A DNA stretch of 64,000 nt, from NCBI GenBank assembly GCA_020186115.1, contig WSYJ01000149.1, positions 1,426,001 to 1,490,000 on the forward strand, in the 5' to 3' direction. Of the stretch, positions 57,286 to 64,000 are shown in pieces. This stretch comes from Histomonas meleagridis (Eukaryota > Parabasalia > Tritrichomonadida > Dientamoebidae). Position numbers and translations under genes: made by a program. The notes under the pieces were generated by a model, which saw only the letters and a list, made by a program, of their open reading frames with translations, was not told where the DNA came from and did no database searches. Every line of letters begins with the position of its first letter. Positions within the stretch are counted from its first letter, which is position 1.

Positions 57286-59547
57286 TTAAATATTTATATT
57301 TAATGTATTTTCCTCGAAATCTTTTGCAAAAGGATCTTCTTCGATATGAGAAAGGCTCGCGAAGTTATCCATTATGATTTCATTATTATTATTATTATTA
57401 TAATTCACTTTTTCTTCAAGTTCTTTTTCACTTGAACTTTGTTTTCTTTTACGAAAACGAACAAATAAGATAACACATATCAAAACAACAATGATTATTC
57501 CAATACTAACACAAACGCCAATTATAATTTTATTGATTTTATTATTATTCAAATCTGTTCTATTTTCATTTTGGAGAATAGTATAAAAACCCGAATAATA
57601 CGAAAAATACATTGAATATTCAACAACTTTATATTCGTAATAAATAAATTTAGTTTCAACATATGAATATATTGAATCAATAAGAGAAATAGTAATAGTT
57701 TGAAGAATTGTTGATTCTGGAATAATTGTAAGTGAAATTGATTGTGAATATAAAATTGTTTGAACAAATGTTTCACCAAATTGTCTGGATGCAGAAAATG
57801 TATTTGATTGTGTGAAAGTAATTGATTTTGTGAATGAATTTGAATTCGTAAATGTATTTGTAAACGAGTTTGACTTAGAAAATGTATTAGATTTAGTAAA
57901 TGAACATGATTTTGTAAATGTGTCTGATTTGGTAAAAGTATTCGATTGAGTAAAAGTATTTGATTGTGTAAATGATTTCGAGCCAGTGAATGAATTCGAC
58001 TTAGTAAATGTTTTTGTAAATGAATTCGATGCTGTGAATGGATGTGTTGGCCAAGGATATTGACTGCATCCTTCAACTGCTATATCTTTTAATACATTAA
58101 GTTCACCAAACATTGTTCCTTGATATAAATAAGATGTCATAATGTATTTAGTTTGCGTATTTGTAAACACATTTGTACCAATTGATGATGGCGTTTTTTG
58201 ACCTGTATAATAAAAACATTTTAAATTAGTACAATCTTGAAATGAAGAACTTCCAATTGAAGTAATAGTTTCACTTATAATAACTTCTTTTAGATTATTA
58301 CATGCTGAGAATGCAAAATTTTGGATTGTTGTAATTGTTTTTGGAATTGTGATCGATGTAAATTTACATGAGCTACATGCATATGTTCCAATAATTTTGA
58401 CTGAATTTAATATTTCAAATTTTTCACTAGTAATTCCTGCTGGATAACAAACAATTGTTGTACAATCTTTGTTATAAAGAATTCCATTTCCACTGGAATA
58501 ATATATGTTTTCGCTCGAAACTTGGATTGTTTGAAGATCTGTACATCCTTTAAAACAACCTGATCCAATAGAAGAAACTTCTTTTGGAATTAAAATATTT
58601 GTTAAAGAAGAACATGATTGAAATGCAAAATCTCCAATAGTTTCAATACTTTCACTAAATGTAATACTTTTTAATTTTGGACATTCTGCAAAAACATAAT
58701 TTTGAATTGTACTTATTGATGGAATATTAACATTTGTTAATGATGCGCAAGAACGAAACGCATTATTGGCAATTATATAAGCTGAATTAATTGTAACAGA
58801 AATTAATGAATTCCATTGATAAAAAGCATCATACCCAATTTGTTCTACATCTCCTTGAATTATAAGATATAATGTTTGACTCTTGAACAAATCCCTATCA
58901 TCATATTCATAAAGAGTAGCTATGGTATAGGTTTTTGTTGTTTGCTCAAATGTTTCGAATGAATGTTCAGAATAAATCACAAATAGAAAACATAGAAATA
59001 TGCGTTGAAGTGTTTCTTCGTTTTGAGAACCTCTAAAATCTGATGTTTCATATTTTGATTGATGAAATTTTGCTTTAATAAAAAATAAAACAGAAATTAA
59101 CATAATAAATATTAGGATTGATTGAACTAGTTTTAATGTGGAATAAGTTAGGATATCGTTAAAAAATAAGAAAATTATTTTCGCTTGATTAACATATTTG
59201 ATGTCAAAATAAATCTGTTTCTGTAAAATAACTACTGACAAATCAGAATCCGAATCAGCATTTATTCTTCTAATATATATAAAGGTATATAATGATATCA
59301 AATGCAAATTAGGGTGACTTTCTTTATACAGAGAATAAAAATGACTGGAAATGATATTACAATCATTTATAGCATGAGGAATTTGAAGAAACAGGTTTGT
59401 AATTTCGTAAGAAACAGATGTTATATTTGAATCATTCCCCATTTTTTTCCAAAACATCAACTTACATGAATCACTTGATATTAGACATAATGCTGGTGTA
59501 GACATTGCAGCCAGTACGAAACAAGCGTATTTGAGCCGACCAAACAT
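57286..59547 (-). CDS. BspA-like leucine-rich-repeat surface protein 2
   Basis: A 753-residue protein from the ATG at 59547, chosen because it opens with a good signal peptide (MFGRLKYACFVLAAMSTPAL) and has TCATTTCACG only ~17 bases upstream. The frame extends 31 codons further to an ATG at 59640. It then has a hydrophobic segment near 140-165 (LKLVQSILIFIMLISVLFFI), a second hydrophobic stretch (RIFLCFLFVIYSEHSF), BspA repeats (~210-480; IGYDAFYQWNSL, IGDFAFQSCSSLTNI), a Ser/Thr/Phe stalk (SNSFTGSKSFTQSNTF), a membrane anchor (~672-696) and a tail ending EEDPFAKDFEENTLNINI. The order and the tail match the convergent paralogue, so they arose by duplication. Confidence 0.92.
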   Translation of the reverse strand: MFGRLKYACFVLAAMSTPALCLISSDSCKLMFWKKMGNDSNITSVSYEITNLFLQIPHAINDCNIISSHFYSLYKESHPNLHLISLYTFIYIRRINADSDSDLSVVILQKQIYFDIKYVNQAKIIFLFFNDILTYSTLKLVQSILIFIMLISVLFFIKAKFHQSKYETSDFRGSQNEETLQRIFLCFLFVIYSEHSFETFEQTTKTYTIATLYEYDDRDLFKSQTLYLIIQGDVEQIGYDAFYQWNSLISVTINSAYIIANNAFRSCASLTNVNIPSISTIQNYVFAECPKLKSITFSESIETIGDFAFQSCSSLTNILIPKEVSSIGSGCFKGCTDLQTIQVSSENIYYSSGNGILYNKDCTTIVCYPAGITSEKFEILNSVKIIGTYACSSCKFTSITIPKTITTIQNFAFSACNNLKEVIISETITSIGSSSFQDCTNLKCFYYTGQKTPSSIGTNVFTNTQTKYIMTSYLYQGTMFGELNVLKDIAVEGCSQYPWPTHPFTASNSFTKTFTKSNSFTGSKSFTQSNTFTQSNTFTKSDTFTKSCSFTKSNTFSKSNSFTNTFTNSNSFTKSITFTQSNTFSASRQFGETFVQTILYSQSISLTIIPESTILQTITISLIDSIYSYVETKFIYYEYKVVEYSMYFSYYSGFYTILQNENRTDLNNNKINKIIIGVCVSIGIIIVVLICVILFVRFRKRKQSSSEKELEEKVNYNNNNNNEIIMDNFASLSHIEEDPFAKDFEENTLNINI

Positions 59548-59556
59548 GTTGTAGAA

Positions 59557-59566
59557 CGTGAAATGA
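59557..59566 (-). promoter_or_regulatory. Initiator-like TCATTTCACG before BspA-like gene 2
   Basis: The sense strand TTATCATTTCACG gives a leader of about 17 bases to the ATG at 59547, the usual short trichomonad length. It supports that start over the upstream ATG. Confidence 0.45.
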
Positions 59567-60040
59567 TAAATTTTCAATTGAGCGTTGCTATCAAACCACT
59601 CAAAATTCAAAGAACTATAGGTCGATATTTTAAAAGTCATAAAATTCGACAACTCAAAAAGTTATTAAAGTGATATGAATATGTTATCATCGAATTCAAC
59701 TTCAAATAAGCATATGAACTTTCAAGTTACACTTATTCTAAAATATAAATAAGACTTTACTTCCATCATTCAATATATTTAAGAAAAGTGTATCAATCAT
59801 CCTAAAATTAAATTTAAAATTATACCAAACAAAATAGCTACAGTCGGCAGAACGTAGATTCTCTGGTAAATCATTACAATATTGTAAAGAACATCTTTTA
59901 GCATATAAATTTCGATCATGTTAAGGGGCGAACGTTAAAATATTTCCCAATCGTTTAACGTTCACGGAGCACCCCATTGTCATATCACATTCCCTATCGA
60001 CCGTTAATATTAACGAATATAATTTAGTGATTTAATCAAC
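59567..60040. other. Intergenic with paired AACGTT motifs
   Basis: About 470 bases. GAACGTTAAAA (59939-59949) and TTTAACGTTCACGG (59954-59968) form an inverted pair around the 3' end of the phosphatase gene; CGACCGTTAATATTAACG follows at ~59998. No gene was found. Confidence 0.4.
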
Positions 60041-61012
60041 TCAACAAAACGCATTTTCGTCGTGTGTATCGTCTAATGTATCACCTTCTGATTCTACGAA
60101 CTCGAAAGAGCATGAAAGCTTTGCATCTATTTTTAGCATTGCCCCCTTATTTCCATATTCGCCACAATAATTTGATGCTGAGAAGACGGTCACCACTGTC
60201 TGCTGTGGGTAGAATGGGAACTCGTAACCATCTGGGACAACCTGATGTGCTCTACATATCAAATCGAAGTCATATTTGTCGAGGAAATCATTTGCAACAT
60301 CAGCGCCAAATGTATATGATGTACCACGCTCAGACTCCTGGAAGCCATTGTAGTCAGCAGAAGGATCCGCCCATACCAAATCAGAGATAAATCCGTTTTC
60401 AGGAATATCAAGTGGCCGTGGGAGCTCCTCAATCATTTCAAGACTTTGCATTTGCCCAGAGATTCCTCCATGAACGCAAAAGATACGGCTACTAATGACT
60501 GCGGCTAATGGGAGATATCGGAATACTTCATTAAATGTCTTCCAGATTCCGCGGTTGTGCTTTAGTTTGCACTCTCCGAGGAAGCCGTAAAGTTCTGAGA
60601 TTGTTTCGGTCTCATGGTTACCTCGAAGTAAGTAAACATTTTGTGGATAAAGAAGTTTCATGCAGAAGAGTAAGGTCACAGTCTCAATAGAATGGTCTCC
60701 ACGGTCAACGTAGTCGCCGAGGAATAAGTACTTCGTTGTTTCCGGGTTTCCTCCTTTTTCCAAATATTGTAATAAATCGTTGAATTGACCATGAAGATCA
60801 CCAACGACGCATATCGGTGCTTGTATTTGTAGAAGCATTGGATCCTTAAGAAGTGCTTGTGTCGTTAAGGTACATATGAGTCTCAAGTCCTGCGCTGTGA
60901 GTGGAACAGATTCGGATTGCTTCAGTCCGCGGCTGCTGATGAGCTTCTTATAGATGAGTTGCACCGTCGCCTTATCATCGGACGAAAGGGTAAAACCGTC
61001 TTGCTGGTTCAT
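60041..61012 (-). CDS. PP1-type Ser/Thr protein phosphatase catalytic subunit
   Basis: A 323-residue metallophosphatase with all signatures: GDLHG (71-75), GDYVDRG (99-105), GNHE (131-134), HGG (181-183), RAHQ (254-257) and SASNYCGEYGN (~278-288; PP1 usually has SAPNYCGEFDN). The overall likeness is to PP1 rather than PP2A or PP2B. The two-metal site residues are complete, so it should be active. The short tail ends DENAFC, without the TPR/LPP motifs of PP2A. It acts on many phosphoproteins via regulatory partners. It lies downstream of, and on the same strand as, the homeodomain gene (gap ~150 bases). TCACTTTTCA is ~100 bases upstream of the ATG. Confidence 0.94.
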   Translation of the reverse strand: MNQQDGFTLSSDDKATVQLIYKKLISSRGLKQSESVPLTAQDLRLICTLTTQALLKDPMLLQIQAPICVVGDLHGQFNDLLQYLEKGGNPETTKYLFLGDYVDRGDHSIETVTLLFCMKLLYPQNVYLLRGNHETETISELYGFLGECKLKHNRGIWKTFNEVFRYLPLAAVISSRIFCVHGGISGQMQSLEMIEELPRPLDIPENGFISDLVWADPSADYNGFQESERGTSYTFGADVANDFLDKYDFDLICRAHQVVPDGYEFPFYPQQTVVTVFSASNYCGEYGNKGAMLKIDAKLSCSFEFVESEGDTLDDTHDENAFC

Positions 61013-61104
61013 CGACTGGCGTTTCGCTAACCGTCAAACACCCTTCAATTATTTGAATGTGATCAGCGGTTTGCCCGCGAATGTATTATATTGCTTTTTC
61101 ATCC

Positions 61105-61114
61105 TGAAAAGTGA
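61105..61114 (-). promoter_or_regulatory. Initiator-like TCACTTTTCA upstream of PP1
   Basis: ATGTCACTTTTCAGGA on the sense strand, about 95-100 bases before the PP1 ATG. This is longer than typical leaders, so only a candidate. Confidence 0.35.
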
Positions 61115-61168
61115 CATATACCGATCATATTGCACTCAATATAACGATAAAGAAAACGATCAAAGTCT

Positions 61169-62830
61169 TCACAATGGTGTCACCTTTTTCTTACTTTTTG
61201 CTCTGTGATTTTGGAACCAGTAAGAAACCGATTTTAACGGAGCGTTCAGCTTCTCTGCTATTTCCATTTTCTCGAGTTTACTTGGCTTTGAGTTCAATTC
61301 GAACATTTTCTTTAATTCATCGATTTGTTGAATTGTCCATATAAATCTGACGTCGGGGTTCATGTTTCTCTTCTTAGGAATAGCCATTGAAGGCGTTCCT
61401 TTACCAGCCGAATTTACAGCATATATAACAAATTTTTTAAATTTGTCAATAATTTTCGCCTTAGCTCCAATGGTAGTGTCGCCAGGGATATTAAACAGGT
61501 GTAAAACATCGCCGTCAAAATTGATTCCTTCGATTATAAATGAATCAATATCAGATCCCCCATTCTCGGCAGGCAAACTCCAAGAAAACTCATATTCGCA
61601 ATCGCCTAATTTGTCCACTTTGAAGTTTGTACATTCTGATGGAACTGTTACAGGCTGAGTTTCGAAATACAAAGGCTCTGAGTCAGTGGTACCACATCCG
61701 TTGTCGATTCTTATGAACATTTTATACTTTGTTGAACCGCTAATTCTTATTTCGAGTAACGACGGAATTTTGACACAATTTAATTTATATAATTTCAATG
61801 AATCCTGCGTCTGATTTATTACGATGAATTTAACTGACTGAAGGAATGGCGAATAAGGAATTGGAGGAATTTTTACGATCAAACTACTTGATGAGAATGT
61901 CATAATTTCCGGCGAATTAATCTGTTTAATTGGGTAAAAGAAAACAGTGCTCAAGCTGAAGTTATCATTGTCTTCATTAATGTAATACACATTTGTTAAG
62001 TCAGTGAATATGTTATATATCGGCAATACATTGTACAACGAACATTTGATGATGTAAATCGTTTTGTCCATTACACTGAGCGCAAATGGCTGAAACAATG
62101 GAAGCGCCGAATACGGGTTAAATGGGAAGTCATGGAATAGTATAAACGTAGGAACTTCTGATTGATCAATGCCAAAGAACAACGCCTCTTTCATGCGGCT
62201 TATTTCGTTTTGGAATTTGTCTTGATTTTCAAATTCGTCATAGACTTCCCAATGTTTTATGTCAACATATAGTAGAAATGGTTTCTCTTTCGTGTATATT
62301 ATTAATGTTTCGTCGTATTGAAACGTGGCGAAAATCGTCGAGATGTGATACGTGGTTTGAAGGTTATGGAATGTGGAAATTTTGGTGTTGATGCAGATTG
62401 ATTGGATTCCAAGCGCATCCGCTTTGGTTACGAGTAAAAGTTCTTCGTTGATTTCATTAATATGCGCACCGATGATGGTTCCATTGGTTTTGATCGAGTA
62501 TATTTCGATTTTCCATGTTTCTTGATCAAGAATGCCTAAAAATGGAGTTGGAGAAAATGAAAGAATTAATATGTTTTCACCATAATGATATAGTTTTAAA
62601 TGTTCTGCTTTGATATTTATGTTTAACTCTGGACCTGCTAATTGTAATGTTGATAAATTCATTCGTAAGATTTTAACATTAATCTCATTAAATTTTGCAA
62701 TGATTAAAAATTCTCCATTAAGTGTAACAATGGAACTTGAATTTTCTAAATCACTTGTGACAATATGACCAATAATTACGTCCTGGCACACGGGGATTGC
62801 AGGCAGCAGCTTTTGAGATGTTAAATCCAT
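61169..62830 (-). CDS. Beta-propeller-like / fibronectin-III / homeodomain protein
   Basis: A 553-residue protein. Residues 1-380 are beta-rich, with propeller-like four-strand units (GENILILSFSPTPFLGILDQ, DETLIIYTKEKPFLLYVDIK), though no clear WD or Kelch motif. Residues 396-485 match a fibronectin-III fold (SWSLPAENGGSDIDSFIIEG ... IYAVNSAGKGTPS). Residues 491-553 form a homeodomain with the recognition-helix signature YWFQNHRAKSKKK (W538, F539, N541, R543). The homeodomain binds DNA, so a nuclear factor is expected. Propeller plus FN3 recalls HCF-1, a chromatin scaffold that also binds PP1, the next gene here. The start ATG at 62830 is the first in frame. Confidence 0.8.
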   Translation of the reverse strand: MDLTSQKLLPAIPVCQDVIIGHIVTSDLENSSSIVTLNGEFLIIAKFNEINVKILRMNLSTLQLAGPELNINIKAEHLKLYHYGENILILSFSPTPFLGILDQETWKIEIYSIKTNGTIIGAHINEINEELLLVTKADALGIQSICINTKISTFHNLQTTYHISTIFATFQYDETLIIYTKEKPFLLYVDIKHWEVYDEFENQDKFQNEISRMKEALFFGIDQSEVPTFILFHDFPFNPYSALPLFQPFALSVMDKTIYIIKCSLYNVLPIYNIFTDLTNVYYINEDNDNFSLSTVFFYPIKQINSPEIMTFSSSSLIVKIPPIPYSPFLQSVKFIVINQTQDSLKLYKLNCVKIPSLLEIRISGSTKYKMFIRIDNGCGTTDSEPLYFETQPVTVPSECTNFKVDKLGDCEYEFSWSLPAENGGSDIDSFIIEGINFDGDVLHLFNIPGDTTIGAKAKIIDKFKKFVIYAVNSAGKGTPSMAIPKKRNMNPDVRFIWTIQQIDELKKMFELNSKPSKLEKMEIAEKLNAPLKSVSYWFQNHRAKSKKKVTPL

Positions 62831-63656
62831 GTGATTTGATGCGACGGTTGTACATCAAGCAAAATTGTCTTAATTGAAAATTGAACTTTTGAATAAATTT
62901 AAATTAAAATGTAAATATTGAGGCAAATATATATATTTTTTAAAAAATACATAAAAACAATCATCACAATAATATATAGTTATGATATATAAAACATGGA
63001 CTAGAAAAATAAAAAATTTTATATTTTGATGATATTCAATTACATGTAAAAATTTAAAAATCTCATGGACATATCTTACTCACTATTAGTTGAATTACTT
63101 CACATCAGTATAAATGTTGATTTTACTAATAGCTTTGATTTTGAGACTTTCTGCTTTCACGAATCTATGCATAACGAAATACCGAAAAGTGCTGAAGCAT
63201 ACTAATATGACGCAAAAGCAAGTGTTATTATCTAAACCTGAATATGTTGTGTTATAAATAGCTTTTTGATAAGTGTAAACTTAGTTATAAAGTTCCGTCT
63301 TCTTAGAAGAAAATTCAATGTGAATAGTGCCACATAATGAATTTATGCGTATTCACAAGAAAAGGTCAAAGGCGTTCCAATGAGACTCGTATTTTTTCTT
63401 ATTTAAATGAATACCATAATAAAATTAGGAAAAAAATAAAATTATTACAACGGTTTTTTCAAATATTGGTCGATCATTTCTATCACAATTCATGAATTAT
63501 CGTTGTAAAATGGTGATAATATTCGATTTCTCACTTTTTCTGAAGAATTTTTCGGTGCTTTTGAATTGCCTCAAAATTGTACGATAGATTTATTAATTTT
63601 TCAGGAAAATTAATTCAGTTTTGTATCATCAATAAACCATTCAAAATCTTATAATC
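62831..63656. other. Intergenic, no supported gene
   Basis: About 830 AT-rich bases upstream of the homeodomain gene. Nothing recognisable on either strand. Confidence 0.4.
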
Positions 63657-63854
63657 ATGCAGAAAGTTATAAATTTTGGAGAAAACAAATTTGTTGTAAT
63701 TTATATATTCCTTAGTGTTTTAATTAATGCAGTGATTACCAATATGCATATAGTAAACACAAGCATAATATTTTGGCCAAAATTCAAAAACTATCAAAAG
63801 GATGATAAAAAAAGACATAATTTAATAAAATTGGTCATATACGTAATGAATTGA
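63657..63854 (+). CDS. Hypothetical 65-residue membrane peptide
   Basis: ATG-started frame with one hydrophobic stretch (FVVIYIFLSVLINAVI) and a basic C-terminal half. There is no family likeness. In DNA this AT-rich such frames arise by chance, so support is weak. Confidence 0.2.
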   Translation: MQKVINFGENKFVVIYIFLSVLINAVITNMHIVNTSIIFWPKFKNYQKDDKKRHNLIKLVIYVMN

Positions 63855-64000
63855 TCATAATATATTATCTTCAAGTATATTAGCATTCCAAGTATAATAA
63901 TCAGTTCTAAGGAGAAAAATTGTTTGATTTCATCTGAAATTTGGAATAAATACACGCAATAAATTCAATGCGATCATTTCAATACAATATTTGAGTAGAA
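63855..64000. other. Right edge, nothing seen
   Basis: The last ~150 bases are AT-rich without a feature. Confidence 0.4.

Noticed and set aside
57549-58076. 175-codon minus-strand frame rich in His/Leu/Gln
   Set aside because: A shifted frame of the stalk repeats of BspA-like protein 2.
60064-60390. 108-codon plus-strand frame
   Set aside because: Antisense of the phosphatase gene.

Overview
The window is AT-rich nuclear DNA of a protist. Genes are mostly intronless and closely packed on both strands. The content points to a parabasalid of the Trichomonas/Tritrichomonas type: BspA-like leucine-rich-repeat surface proteins, DUF3447/ankyrin proteins, a mariner element, an R2R3 Myb factor, a long multi-membrane cyclase-type receptor head, and initiator-like TCA-Py-T motifs close upstream of start codons. 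The species cannot be fixed from sequence alone.

Left part (1-12 kb, repeat-rich). It opens with the N-terminal part of a multi-pass membrane protein running off the left edge (1-2777, minus). Next is a DUF3447/ankyrin gene (5444-4101, minus) whose downstream flank carries three more ankyrin modules separated by non-coding spacers built of 20-bp units. A degraded stretch with a 16-bp inverted repeat and decayed coding remnants follows. Then come a BAR-like coiled-coil gene (9469-8492, minus) and a third DUF3447 gene broken by a complete 1.3-kb mariner (10066-11362).

Middle part (12-51 kb, mostly housekeeping and cytoskeletal genes). In order: a giant HEAT-type Furry-like protein, U2AF small subunit, R2R3 Myb, a WD protein, the second DUF3447/ankyrin locus (21767-25080), a WDR11-like protein, an AP beta-adaptin, a 2460-residue talin-like FERM protein, a coiled-coil protein, a helical protein, a bacterial-looking PLP decarboxylase, katanin p80, a Rab/Ras-like GTPase and a NEK kinase.

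Right part (51-64 kb). A 51-codon ORF, a strongly structured candidate non-coding RNA with a T9 terminator, a small P/S/Q-rich gene, a tail-anchored coiled-coil protein, two convergent BspA-like surface proteins, a PP1-type phosphatase, and a protein combining a fibronectin-III domain with a C-terminal homeodomain.

The most unusual signal is the architecture of the two ankyrin loci. A DUF3447 head is followed by ankyrin modules of exactly 32 codons (31 in one case). All 14 complete modules and both terminal ones are free of internal stops, and conserved leucines use many different codons. Spacers have quantised lengths (mostly 74 nt, also 54-57, or 174 = 74 + 5x20), contain stops, and lack recognisable GT...AG or trichomonad splice motifs. 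The last module of each locus ends in its own stop codon. This suggests either segmented genes joined by a non-canonical process or a reservoir of silent cassettes.
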